From Sinisalibacter lacisalsi (lineage in GTDB: Bacteria; Pseudomonadota; Alphaproteobacteria; Rhodobacterales; Rhodobacteraceae), in the NCBI RefSeq assembly GCF_014640115.1, contig NZ_BMGI01000002.1:310001-374000 (forward strand): DNA of 64,000 nucleotides, read 5' to 3'. Positions 17,782 through 26,346 of the stretch are shown piece after piece; position 1 is the first letter of the stretch, and each line of letters begins with the position of its first letter. A program made the translations under genes and the position numbers. The notes below the pieces were generated by a model. That model made no database searches. It was given only the letters and a program-made list of their open reading frames with translations, and had not been told where the DNA came from.

Positions 17782-19614
17782 TCACTCCTCCCACCACCAG
17801 ACCTCGGGCTGGAACCCGAGCCAGTCGCCGTACATCGGGATGTGGTCGGGGAAGCGCAGCTCCTTCACATGGGCGATGTGGCTGACGTTGTTGTACCAGA
17901 TCGGGATCACGTAGCGGCCGCTGGTCAGCACCCGGTCGAGCGCCTTGGTGGCGGCGCGGAACCCCTCCTGGTCGGGCGCCTCCAGCATCGCGTCGATCAT
18001 CGCGTCGATCGCCGGGCTTTTCACCCCCATCCAGTTGCGCGATCCCGGCTCGTCGGCCAGCGCCGCCCCCCAGTAGAGCTTCTGCTCGTTGCCGGGCGAA
18101 AGCGAGAGCCCGCGGATATAGGGCGCCATGTCGAAATCGAAGGCCTTGGTGCGCTCGGTGTATTGCGCGCTGTCGACGGCGGTGATCGTCGGGCTGATCC
18201 CGAGGCGGCCGAGGGCGGAGGCGTAGATGTCGATGATCTGGCGGCTCTCGGTGGCGTTCTGGCTGAGCAGGATCTCGAAGGTGAAGGGCTCGCCGGCGGC
18301 ATTCGCCATCACGCCGTCCTGCACCGTCCAGCCGGCCTGCGCCATCAGGTCAAGGGCCGCGGCGATGCCGGCGCGGTTGCGCTCGGTGCCGTCCGAGGCG
18401 GGCAGGGCATAGCCCTCCATCGCCCCCGGCAGCAGAGCCCCGGCGTGAGGCGCGAGCAGCTCGGCCACGCGGCCCTCGGCGGGGTTCTCGATATCGGCGC
18501 CCAGCACCGAGTTGTCGAAATAGCTGCGGATGCGGGGCAGGGTGCCGCCGTTCAGCGTCTGGTTGATGAACTCGAAGTTGAAGGCATGGATCATCGCTTC
18601 GCGCACCCGCCAGTCGGCGAACTGGTCGCGCCGTGTGTTCATCACGAAGCCGTTGATGCCGGTGGGGCGTTTGTGGGGGATATCGGAAAGCACCACGTCG
18701 CCCGACTGCACTGCGGGAAAATCGTATTGGGTGTCCCACTTGGCCTCGTTGGTTTCGCGATGGGTCGAGGCTTCGCCCGCCTTGAACGCCTCGAACACCA
18801 CGTCGCCGTCGCCGTAGTAATCGAAGCGGATCTCGTCGAAATTGGCCTGGCCGCGCATGTAGGGCACATCCCGGCCCCAGTAATCGGGATTGCGCTTCAG
18901 GATGAGGTAACGGCCGGTTTCGAACCGGTCGATGACGTAGGGCGCCGAGCCGATCGGGATGAGATCGACGCCGGATTCGTCGAAGTCCACGCCGTCCCAC
19001 TGCGCTTTTTGCAGGATCGGGCGCATCCCCATCAGCAGCGCAAGCTCGCGGTCGGCCTCGTTGAAGGTGAAACGCACCGAGCGCGGCCCGGTCTGTTCCA
19101 TCGTCTCGACCTTGGCCCAGGCGCCGGCGTAGCGCGGGTGGCCCTCGGTGCCGAGCGTCTCGTAGGACCACATCACGTCCTCCACCGTCACCGGGCTGCC
19201 GTCGGAGAAGCGGGCCTCCTCGCGCAGGGTGAACTCGACCCAGGAGCGGTCGGGCGCGGTCTCGACGCTTTCGGCGAGAAGCCCGTAGAGGGTGAAGGGT
19301 TCGTCGTAGGAACGGCCCATCAGGGTTTCGAAGATCATGTAGGGCAGTTGCCAGGGCGCGCGGCCCTTGCGGATCACCGGGTTGAGAGAATCGTAGCTCC
19401 CCGATTCGGCGAAGACGATTCGCCCGCCCTTGGGCGCATCGGGGTTGACCTGCGGCAGGTGGGTGAAATCGGCGGGAAGCGCCGGGTCGCCATACATCGC
19501 GATGCCGTGCATCGGCTCGGCCCCCACCGGGATGGCCGTGGCCGCGATCACGGCGCCGGTGGCGAGGATTGCCCTTGTTTGGCGGGAGATTCGGCTGAAA
19601 AACTCTGGTGTCAT
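17782..19614 (-). CDS. Extracellular solute-binding protein family 5, YejA-like peptide-binding protein
   Basis: Periplasmic binding component of an oligopeptide-type ABC importer. The 610-aa protein starts with a signal peptide (residues about 1-32, cleavage near VGA). A family 5 fold follows, with the N-terminal YejA signature HGIAMYGDPALPADF and FAESGSYDSLNP. No permease or ATPase genes (yejBEF) lie beside it here, so it may use components encoded elsewhere or be the end of a split operon. A promoter at 19656-19684 (TTGAAA, 17 bp, TAGCAT) lies 42 bp upstream. That promoter is back-to-back with the promoter of a candidate small RNA. Confidence 0.88.
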   Translation of the reverse strand: MTPEFFSRISRQTRAILATGAVIAATAIPVGAEPMHGIAMYGDPALPADFTHLPQVNPDAPKGGRIVFAESGSYDSLNPVIRKGRAPWQLPYMIFETLMGRSYDEPFTLYGLLAESVETAPDRSWVEFTLREEARFSDGSPVTVEDVMWSYETLGTEGHPRYAGAWAKVETMEQTGPRSVRFTFNEADRELALLMGMRPILQKAQWDGVDFDESGVDLIPIGSAPYVIDRFETGRYLILKRNPDYWGRDVPYMRGQANFDEIRFDYYGDGDVVFEAFKAGEASTHRETNEAKWDTQYDFPAVQSGDVVLSDIPHKRPTGINGFVMNTRRDQFADWRVREAMIHAFNFEFINQTLNGGTLPRIRSYFDNSVLGADIENPAEGRVAELLAPHAGALLPGAMEGYALPASDGTERNRAGIAAALDLMAQAGWTVQDGVMANAAGEPFTFEILLSQNATESRQIIDIYASALGRLGISPTITAVDSAQYTERTKAFDFDMAPYIRGLSLSPGNEQKLYWGAALADEPGSRNWMGVKSPAIDAMIDAMLEAPDQEGFRAATKALDRVLTSGRYVIPIWYNNVSHIAHVKELRFPDHIPMYGDWLGFQPEVWWWEE

Positions 19615-19655
19615 CTGGTCAACAATCCTTCGCTGGCCTTGTTTGGCTGCCGGTG

Positions 19656-19684
19656 ATGCTAGAGGGGGCCGGCTGGGTTTTCAA
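19656..19684 (-). promoter_or_regulatory. Sigma-70-type promoter of the yejA-like gene
   Basis: On the minus strand TTGAAA (19684-19679), a 17-bp spacer, then TAGCAT (19661-19656). The expected transcript would start about 19649 and give a leader of about 35 nt. The -35 is only 9 bp from the -35 of the divergent small RNA promoter, so both could share a regulator. Confidence 0.65.
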
Positions 19685-19693
19685 ACTTTTAGC

Positions 19694-19722
19694 TTGGAAC
19701 CTTCGCGTGGAAGGACTATAAA
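19694..19722 (+). promoter_or_regulatory. Sigma-70-type promoter of the candidate small RNA
   Basis: TTGGAA (19694-19699), exactly 17 bp, TATAAA (19717-19722). This is the best promoter match I saw in the window. It points to the plus strand, where no protein gene begins before the terminator at 19776-19805. Confidence 0.75.
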
Positions 19723-19726
19723 AGGG

Positions 19727-19805
19727 GCACTGCTCGATAGGTTTCTTGCCTGTATGAAACCTGCCTCAATGACTTAACGCCGGCCTTGTGCCGGCGTTTT
19801 TTTTT
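19727..19805 (+). ncRNA. Candidate small regulatory RNA, about 79 nt
   Basis: The interval runs from the predicted start just after TATAAA to the end of a nine-T tract. It contains a 5' hairpin (AGGTTTC 19739-19745 pairing with GAAACCT 19756-19762, 10-base loop) and a short unpaired linker (about 19763-19775). It ends with a 9-bp rho-independent terminator. This is the layout of Hfq-type small RNAs. No reading frame of note is present. It is divergent from the yejA-like gene. I do not recognise the family; expression and targets are unknown. Confidence 0.65.
19776..19805 (+). terminator. Rho-independent terminator of the candidate small RNA
   Basis: Stem AACGCCGGC (19776-19784) with GCCGGCGTT (19790-19798), a 5-base loop, and a run of nine T (19797-19805). 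The T run is on the plus strand only. The structure therefore does not terminate the minus-strand ArgO-like gene that ends at 19808. Confidence 0.85.
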
Positions 19806-19807
19806 GG

Positions 19808-20425
19808 TCATCCGAGGGCGACGCCCGCCACCAGCTTTCCCGCGATCGCCAGCATCACCACGCCGATGATCAGATCGAGAATGCGCCAGGCCCGCGCCGA
19901 GCGCATCAGCGGTGCGAGCAGCCGCGCGCCGTAGCCGAGCGAGAAGAAGAACACGAAAGAGGCGAGAACGGCGCCGCCGCCGAAGGCGAGGCGCTCGGAC
20001 CCCGGCGCGAACCCGGTCGAAACCGCGCCGATCAGGCCCAGCGTGTCGAGGTAGACATGCGGGTTGAGCCAGGTGAAGGCCGCCGCCATGGCGAGGGCGG
20101 CGCCGAGGCTCTGGGCTTCGGCCCCACGGCCCATCACGTGTCCCCCGGCCCAGGCCGCCCGCAGCCGCAGCGCGCCGTAGACCACGAGGAAGGCCGCGCC
20201 GCCGAGGCTCATCACCAGCGGCAGCGCGGGCATTGCTGTGGTGAGCGCGCTGAACCCGGCCACGCCGGCGGCGATCAGAACCGCGTCGGAGACGGCGCAG
20301 AACAGCACCAGCGGCAGCACATGCAGCCTGAGCAACCCCTGTCGCAGGATAAAGGCATTCTGCGCGCCGATGGCGAGGATGAGGGAGAAGCCGGTGAAGA
20401 AGCCGGTCAGCGCGGCGGCCGTCAT
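19808..20425 (-). CDS. LysE/ArgO family amino acid exporter
   Basis: Inner-membrane exporter of basic amino acids such as arginine or lysine. The 205-aa protein has about six membrane helices. The N-terminal family signature is FFTGFSLILAIGAQNAFILRQGLLR, very close to ArgO, and the C-terminus is GARLLAPLMRSARAWRILDLIIGVVMLAIAGKL. Its ATG overlaps the DUF502 stop by 4 bp (ATGA), so the two are co-translated. The exact substrate is inferred. Confidence 0.88.
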   Translation of the reverse strand: MTAAALTGFFTGFSLILAIGAQNAFILRQGLLRLHVLPLVLFCAVSDAVLIAAGVAGFSALTTAMPALPLVMSLGGAAFLVVYGALRLRAAWAGGHVMGRGAEAQSLGAALAMAAAFTWLNPHVYLDTLGLIGAVSTGFAPGSERLAFGGGAVLASFVFFFSLGYGARLLAPLMRSARAWRILDLIIGVVMLAIAGKLVAGVALG

Positions 20426-21198
20426 GCCGGTTCGGGATCACCGGTGCCCGGTTGCACTGGTTCCTGACCGCTCGGGTAGACCAGGCCCGCCGAGATCACC
20501 AGCTTGGCGGCGTCCTCGATCGACATGTCGAGCTCAATCACCGAGGAGCGCGGCAGGAACAGCAGGAAACCCGAGGTCGGGTTGGGCGTGGTCGGCAGGA
20601 ACACCGAGACCACCGGCTCGCCGACGGCGATATTGGCGTCGATCTCGCCCTTTGCGGTGGTCGAGATGAAGGCTATCGCCCAGATCCCGGGGCGGGGGTA
20701 TTCGACCAGGCAGGCCTTGTCGAACTTCGAGTCCTGCTGGGCGAAGATCGTTTCGGCGATCTGCTTCACGCCACTGTAGAGCGAGCGCACGATCGGCATC
20801 CGGCTCACGACACGCTCGCCCCAGTGCAACAGGCTGCGCCCGATCACGCCCTTGGCGACGAAACCGACGATGGAGGTGAAGATCAGGAAGAACACCACCC
20901 CGAGGCCGCGCACGTTGACCTGGAAGTTTTCGCCGAACAGCCTGAGAAACCATTCGGATTCGCCGAACCAGCGATTGATGACCACGTCGGGATGGTAATA
21001 GCCCGGGATGAACGGCATCACCCAGCTGTCGATCCAGCCGACGAAGGTCCAGATCAGCCAGATCGTGATCGCGATCGGGAAGACGACGACCAGCCCGGCG
21101 AGAAAGTTGTTGCGAAAACCGGCGAAGGGGCGGAACCGCTTCTGGCGCGGCGCACCGTCAATATCTTCGCCAAGGTCTTTGAGGTCTTTCAGATCCAT
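20422..21198 (-). CDS. DUF502 family membrane protein
   Basis: Function unknown. The 258-aa protein has two membrane segments (FLAGLVVVFPIAITIWLIW and VFFLIFTSIVGFVAKGV). A soluble C-terminal domain follows with the family motifs RMPIVRSLYSGVKQ, EYPRPGIWAIAFIS and VFLPTTPNPTSGFLLFLP. The ATG at 21198 is preferred over an upstream start at 21222 because it gives the family-like N-terminus MDLKDLKDLGEDID. It forms an operon with the ArgO-like gene through a 4-bp overlap. Confidence 0.88.
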   Translation of the reverse strand: MDLKDLKDLGEDIDGAPRQKRFRPFAGFRNNFLAGLVVVFPIAITIWLIWTFVGWIDSWVMPFIPGYYHPDVVINRWFGESEWFLRLFGENFQVNVRGLGVVFFLIFTSIVGFVAKGVIGRSLLHWGERVVSRMPIVRSLYSGVKQIAETIFAQQDSKFDKACLVEYPRPGIWAIAFISTTAKGEIDANIAVGEPVVSVFLPTTPNPTSGFLLFLPRSSVIELDMSIEDAAKLVISAGLVYPSGQEPVQPGTGDPEPA

Positions 21199-21270
21199 CG
21201 CCGTCGCGCATCCCGGAGCCAACTACGGGCCGTATGTAGGGCCTTTGCGGCACCGCGGCAATGGCCCGGT

Positions 21271-22185
21271 TCAGGCGGGCTGCGCGCGCAGGGCGGCGGA
21301 AATGCGCGCAGCGAGGCGGGCGTTGTTCTTCACCAGCGCGATGTTGGCGGCGAGCGAGGCACCGTCGGTGGCGTGGAAGATATGGTCGAGCAGGAAGGGG
21401 GTGACCGCCTTCGCCGCGATCCCGCGCGCCTCGGCCTCGGCGAGCGCGGCCTCGATCACCGGCGCGAGGGTGTCGGCCGGGATCTCGTCGGCCTCGGGAA
21501 TCGGGTTGGCCACGAGCTGGCCGCCGGGCAGCGCCATCGCGGCGCGGAGCCGGGCGGCGCGGGCGATTTCGTCGGGGCTGTCCATCCTGAGCGGTGCGGG
21601 GAGGCCCGAGGAGCGCGACCAGAAGGCGGGGAAGGCGTCCTGCCCGTAGGCGATCACCGGCACGCCGGAGGTTTCGAGCACTTCGAGGGTTTTCGGCAGG
21701 TCGAGGATTGCCTTGGCCCCGGCGGCGACCACGGTCACCGGGGTCTGCGCCAGTTCGGCGAGGTCGGCGGAGATGTCGAAGGAGGTTTCGGCGCCGCGAT
21801 GCACGCCGCCGATGCCGCCGGTGGCGAAGACCTCGATCCCGGCAAGGCGGGCCGCGATCATCGTCGCCGCGACGGTGGTGGCGCCGGTGCCGCCGGTGGC
21901 GAGGCAGGCGGCGAAATCCGCGCGGCTGAGCTTGGCGACACCTTCTGCCTGCCCCAGCGCGTCGAGCTCGGCCCCGGTCAGGCCGACGTGCAGGCGGCCC
22001 GAGAGCACCGCGATGGTGGCGGGCACCGCGCCGCCCGCGCGCACCTCGGCCTCGACGCTGCGGGCGGTTTCGACGTTCTGTGGCCAGGGCATGCCGTGGG
22101 TGATGATGGTGCTTTCGAGCGCCACGAGGGGTTGGCGGGCATCGCGCGCGGCGGCGACTTCGGGGGAGTAGGTGATCGGGATCAT
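21271..22185 (-). CDS. psuG: Pseudouridine-5'-phosphate glycosidase
   Basis: Cleaves the C-C glycosidic bond of pseudouridine 5'-phosphate to uracil and ribose 5-phosphate. The 304-aa protein is full length. Family motifs are VALESTIITHGMPWPQN near the N-terminus, the ATGGTGATTVAATM loop, VFATGGIGGVHRG and VIAYGQDAFPAFW. It lies downstream of a PfkB-type kinase in the same orientation. The kinase presumably makes its substrate, giving a complete two-step pseudouridine salvage pair. The two genes are separated by repeat copy 2. Confidence 0.95.
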   Translation of the reverse strand: MIPITYSPEVAAARDARQPLVALESTIITHGMPWPQNVETARSVEAEVRAGGAVPATIAVLSGRLHVGLTGAELDALGQAEGVAKLSRADFAACLATGGTGATTVAATMIAARLAGIEVFATGGIGGVHRGAETSFDISADLAELAQTPVTVVAAGAKAILDLPKTLEVLETSGVPVIAYGQDAFPAFWSRSSGLPAPLRMDSPDEIARAARLRAAMALPGGQLVANPIPEADEIPADTLAPVIEAALAEAEARGIAAKAVTPFLLDHIFHATDGASLAANIALVKNNARLAARISAALRAQPA

Positions 22186-22214
22186 GTTGTCGGCCTTTAT
22201 TCTGATGGTGGTGC

Positions 22215-22287
22215 CGGGGGCTCTGCCGTCGTGCCGAAGGCACGCCTTTGGCGTGACCCCCCCCGAGGTATTTGTGGACCCAAGAAG
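22215..22287 (-). repeat. Composite intergenic repeat, copy 2
   Basis: Minus-orientation core (CCCCCCGAGGTATTT...GGACCCAAGAAG) at 22259-22287, ending 1 bp before the psuK stop triplet. A GGGGGC tract lies at 22215-22220. Small alternative hairpins (GTGCC-GAA-GGCAC and CACGCC-TTT-GGCGTG) lie between them. It sits inside the psuK-psuG operon, so read-through must be tolerated or the hairpins attenuate psuG. Confidence 0.7.
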
Positions 22288-22288
22288 C

Positions 22289-23182
22289 TCAGGTCGGGTC
22301 TTGTCCGGCGACGTAGGCCGCCGCCGCGGCGAGCGCGGTTTCGAGTGCCGCTTGCCCGCGGTGCCCATGCGCCTCGGCGGCGATATGGGCGGCCATGAAG
22401 GTATCGCCCGCGCCGGTGACGCGGGTGGCGACGACGCTGGGCGGGCAGGCGACGACGATGTGCTCGGGCGTGCATTCGGCGGCGGCGCGGTTGCCGTCGG
22501 TGACGAGCGCCTGCGCGACCCCGGCGGCCACCAGTGCGGCGGCGGCCTCTGGGGCGGTGCTGAAGGACGCGCCGAGGACGAGGCCGGCTTCCTCGAGGTT
22601 GAGGTAGAAGGTGGCGCCAGGATGGCCGATGAGCGGGCGCAGCCGCTCGGCCTTGCCGGGGCTGGCCGGGGCGATGCGCAGGTCGGCGGCGGCGAAGCTC
22701 GGGCGGGTGGCGATCTCGGCGAGGAGAGTCCCGGTCAGGTTGCCGTCGAGCGCGATCAGCCCGGGCCAGGGCGCGGCGGCGCTGCCCAGCGTGCCGTCTT
22801 CGAGCGGTGCGAGGATCGCCGCGCCGGCGGCTTCGAGCGAATGCGCGTCGGCGATGGCGGCGACCAGCCCCTCGGGGCTCTCCACCGCGATGTAGCAGTC
22901 GGTGGGCAGGTCCGGCGCGCGGTGGACGTGGCGGGTATCGAGCCCGAGGGCGGCGCAGGCGGCGAGCAGGTCTTCGCCCTCGGCATCGAGGCCGATGGCG
23001 GTGAGCAGAACCGGGCGCAGCTGGCGGCGGGCGAGCCCCATGGCGATATTCATCGCCACGCCGCCGGGCAGGCGGGTGATCCGCCCGGGCATGTCTGCGC
23101 CCAGCCGCATCGCGCCTTGCGTGCGCCCGATCACGTCCCACAGGACGGAGCCGATGCAGAGGATGTCGAGGTCATGCGCCAT
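22289..23182 (-). CDS. psuK: PfkB-family carbohydrate kinase, probable pseudouridine kinase
   Basis: Predicted to phosphorylate pseudouridine to pseudouridine 5'-phosphate for PsuG. The 297-aa protein shows the ribokinase fold: N-terminal ILCIGSVLWDVIGR, the glycine-rich PGGVAMNIAMGLAR substrate motif, and the C-terminal RVTGAGDTFMAAHIAA motif with the catalytic Asp. The pairing with psuG assigns the substrate; sequence alone would say only sugar or nucleoside kinase. ATG at 23182 is chosen; an in-frame ATG at 23194 is an alternative. It diverges from rpsB. Confidence 0.87.
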   Translation of the reverse strand: MAHDLDILCIGSVLWDVIGRTQGAMRLGADMPGRITRLPGGVAMNIAMGLARRQLRPVLLTAIGLDAEGEDLLAACAALGLDTRHVHRAPDLPTDCYIAVESPEGLVAAIADAHSLEAAGAAILAPLEDGTLGSAAAPWPGLIALDGNLTGTLLAEIATRPSFAAADLRIAPASPGKAERLRPLIGHPGATFYLNLEEAGLVLGASFSTAPEAAAALVAAGVAQALVTDGNRAAAECTPEHIVVACPPSVVATRVTGAGDTFMAAHIAAEAHGHRGQAALETALAAAAAYVAGQDPT

Positions 23183-23211
23183 GCGCCGCTTCATACAGGC
23201 GCGCGCGGGGC

Positions 23212-23240
23212 TTGCAATAGGGTGAAAAGGGGCGTAGGAC
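23212..23240 (+). promoter_or_regulatory. rpsB promoter
   Basis: TTGCAA (23212-23217), 17 bp, TAGGAC (23235-23240). The predicted start near 23247 gives a leader of about 108 nt before the rpsB ATG. Confidence 0.6.
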
Positions 23241-23246
23241 GCGCGG

Positions 23247-23354
23247 ACTTCACAGGCGGGGTTGGGCCCTGCGGGGAGACATCCCGCAAAGGTCCGCCGG
23301 TTGGGCGAATGCCCTGATGCCCCGCCGAGGCGCAAACCGGAAAGGAACATGGAC
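23247..23354 (+). promoter_or_regulatory. Structured rpsB leader, candidate S2 autoregulatory RNA
   Basis: Hairpin TGCGGG/CCCGCA (23270-23275, 23283-23288) is followed by a branched element. The closing helix CCGGTT (23297-23302) pairs with AACCGG (23335-23340), enclosing GGGC-GAAT-GCCC (23303-23314) and a smaller stem near 23323-23332. The ribosome-binding site AAAGGA begins directly after the closing helix. Ribosomal protein S2 is known to repress rpsB-tsf translation in enterobacteria. A similar role here is inferred from the structure. Confidence 0.5.
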
Positions 23355-24173
<819 letters not shown>

Positions 24174-24195
24174 GCCTCTTGTCATACAGATGATA

Positions 24196-24220
24196 CCGGG
24201 GGCGGGCAGACCGCTCCCGG
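24196..24220 (+). other. Hairpin in the rpsB-tsf intergenic region
   Basis: CCGGGGGCGG (24196-24205) pairs with CCGCTCCCGG (24211-24220) across a 5-base loop with one G-U pair. It has no T tract. Similar hairpins between rpsB and tsf reduce read-through or act as processing sites. The effect here is inferred. Confidence 0.55.
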
Positions 24221-24245
24221 AGTTCCCATTGGAAGGAGAGCCGAG

Positions 24246-25121
24246 ATGGCAATCACCGCCGCACAAGTGAAAGAACTGCGCGAGATGACCGGCGCTGGCA
24301 TGATGGACGCCAAGCGCGCGCTGACCGAGACCGACGGCGACATGGACGCCGCGGTTGACTGGCTGCGCACCAAGGGCCTTGCCACCGCCGCCAAGAAATC
24401 CGGCCGCGTGGCCGCCGAGGGCCTCGTCGGCGTCGCCGTCGAGGGGGGCACGGGCGTTGCCGTGGAGATCAACTCCGAGACCGACTTCGTCGCCAAGAAC
24501 GCCGAGTTCCAGGAGCTCGTGGCGGGCGTGGCGAAAGCCGCGCTTGGCGCGGGCGATGTCGAGGCGCTGAAGGCCGCCGATCTGGGCGGCACCACCGTCG
24601 AGGCCGCGATCACCGACAAGATCGCCAAGATCGGCGAGAACATGACCCTGCGTCGCATGGCGCGCGTGGAAGGCGACGTTGTCGCCGCCTACGTGCACAA
24701 TGCCGCCGCCGAGGGCATGGGCAAGATCGGCGTTCTCGTCGCGCTCAAGGGCGGTGACGAAGCGTTCGGCAAGCAGGTGGCGATGCACGTCGCCGCGGCC
24801 AACCCGGCCTCGCTTTCGGACGCCGACCTCGATCCGGCCGTGCTCGAGCACGAGCGCGAGATCCAGGTCGAGATCGCGCGGGAATCGGGCAAGCCCGAGG
24901 CCGTGATCGAGAAGATGATCGAGGGCCGGATGAAGAAGTTCCTCTCCGAGGTGACGCTTCTGGGCCAGAACTTCGTGATCAACCCCGACCTGACCGTGGC
25001 CAAGGCCGCCGAGGAAGCCGGGGCGGAGATCGTGGCTTTCGTCCGCATGGAAGTGGGCGAGGGGATCGAGAAGAAAGAAGACGATTTCGCCGCCGAAGTT
25101 GCCTCGATGGCCAAGAGCTGA
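24246..25121 (+). CDS. tsf: Translation elongation factor Ts
   Basis: Guanine nucleotide exchange factor for EF-Tu. The 291-aa protein is full length. The N-terminal UBA-like domain is [19 protein letters not shown]. The core exchange motif TDFVAKN ([15 protein letters not shown]) follows, then repeated core subdomains ending in [14 protein letters not shown]. The ATG at 24246 follows GGAAGGAGAG. It forms an operon with rpsB and ends at a rho-independent terminator at 25160-25195. Confidence 0.97.
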   Translation: MAITAAQVKELREMTGAGMMDAKRALTETDGDMDAAVDWLRTKGLATAAKKSGRVAAEGLVGVAVEGGTGVAVEINSETDFVAKNAEFQELVAGVAKAALGAGDVEALKAADLGGTTVEAAITDKIAKIGENMTLRRMARVEGDVVAAYVHNAAAEGMGKIGVLVALKGGDEAFGKQVAMHVAAANPASLSDADLDPAVLEHEREIQVEIARESGKPEAVIEKMIEGRMKKFLSEVTLLGQNFVINPDLTVAKAAEEAGAEIVAFVRMEVGEGIEKKEDDFAAEVASMAKS

Positions 25122-25159
25122 GGGGCAGGCGGGCCACGCCAGCCGAACCCGGAAAATGT

Positions 25160-25195
25160 AAGCGGCGCCAGCACAAAAGCTGACGCCGCTTTTTT
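25160..25195 (+). terminator. Rho-independent terminator of rpsB-tsf
   Basis: AAGCGGCG pairs with CGCCGCTT, with an internal mismatch and a further AGC/GCT pairing above it. The tract is followed by TTTTTT ending at 25195. Confidence 0.85.
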
Positions 25196-25361
25196 CGGGC
25201 CGCACGTTGGGATGGAACAGGCCCGAGGCGCTCGTTACACCATGGCCGGGGCCGATAATATCGGCACACGACCACCACTCACGGAACGGGCCGACAAGAC
25301 CGCGAATCGTCACGCGGTGTAAGTCAGGAAAACCTTACTGTTTGGAAAAAAGCCGGGCACG

Positions 25362-26135
25362 TCACCGCGCCAGGGCGTATTCGCCGATGTGGATCTGGTT
25401 GAGAAACGCGGCCTTGAGAATGGCCTGCGCGGTGGTGTCGACGCCCAGCTTTTCGCGCGCGAGCCGCAGGTGCTTTTCCACCGTCGGGACCGAGACCCCG
25501 AGGATCACCGCGATGTCCTGGTTCGATTTGCCGTCACCGACCCATTCCAGAACTTCCCGCTGCCGCCGCGTCAACCGACCGCGCCGCGTGGTGTTGGGCA
25601 GCGAGAGGATCTTGAGGTGAGCCATGTTGTTCATCGCCTCGATCTCGCGCCCGTGGTTGGCCCATGTCGCGTCGACGTCGTCCTGGCTGAGGCCGCGCCG
25701 GGCCGACAGCGAGATCAGCGCGAAAGACCGTGGGCTGGGCGCAGGGAAGCTGATCGAATAGCCGGCGGAGACGTTCATGGCCCGGTTGAAGGCGATCACG
25801 CGCCGCTCGGCTTCGCTGAGGCTTTCCGCGTCGCGCCAGATTTCGCCCCAACTGCAAGCGCCGATGTGATCACGCGCCCAACGCAGGATCGGCGCTTTAA
25901 GAAACATCCGTTCACCGATGAAACGATTGAAATATTCCGGATCGTGGTTGTTGAGGAACACGGCGTCTTCGAAGTCGCCCAGCGCGCCGGGCTTGCCGAA
26001 GCGGGTGTAGCCGTAGATCAGGCGATCGAAGCCGAAATCGGCCATGACAGCGCAATGCAGTTCCCAGACTCGGCGCACCGACGAGGCGCGTGCGAGTCCG
26101 TCAAGGTAGTCCAGAAGGTGAGCATCTCGACGCAA
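25362..26135 (-). CDS. LuxR-family transcriptional regulator with autoinducer-binding-type domain (solo)
   Basis: Transcription factor of 257 aa. An N-terminal autoinducer-binding-like domain (about 15-165: FGFDRLIYGYTRF, CSWGEIW) precedes a C-terminal GerE helix-turn-helix (LTRRQREVLEWVGDGKSNQDIAVILGVSVPTVEKHL). No luxI-type synthase is nearby, so it is a solo. Where TraR has the acyl-homoserine-lactone-contacting Asp in a D-P pair, this protein reads KAPIL, so the Asp is lost and ligand recognition is doubtful. The start appears to be a TTG at 26135; I find no in-frame ATG that keeps the N-terminal domain intact. The DNA upstream is unusually AT-rich. Confidence 0.87.
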   Translation of the reverse strand: MRRDAHLLDYLDGLARASSVRRVWELHCAVMADFGFDRLIYGYTRFGKPGALGDFEDAVFLNNHDPEYFNRFIGERMFLKAPILRWARDHIGACSWGEIWRDAESLSEAERRVIAFNRAMNVSAGYSISFPAPSPRSFALISLSARRGLSQDDVDATWANHGREIEAMNNMAHLKILSLPNTTRRGRLTRRQREVLEWVGDGKSNQDIAVILGVSVPTVEKHLRLAREKLGVDTTAQAILKAAFLNQIHIGEYALAR

Positions 26136-26250
26136 GCGTCCGCATCCAATTCTTATTTTGAAAAAGGTGTGCCACTTAATGCGGAATTCCCCATGCCGTG
26201 TCTAGGTGTTTGGCGAGCCCAACGCGGCGGGAGCTATGCGACACAGCGTC

Positions 26251-26280
26251 CGACTACCGTCCAAACGACTACCGTCCAAA
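26251..26280. repeat. Perfect tandem duplication of a 15-bp unit
   Basis: CGACTACCGTCCAAA occurs twice head to tail (26251-26265 and 26266-26280). It lies about 116 bp upstream of the LuxR-type gene, in an AT-rich gap of about 211 bp between that gene and the PhoR-like gene. A tandem motif at this spacing could bind a dimeric regulator side by side, or be a recent slippage duplication. Confidence 0.6.
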
Positions 26281-26346
26281 TATTACATAATACTGATTAT
26301 GCGCAATACGTGGCCCATGTTGCAATCCCCCGGTGCGCCGCGCCTG

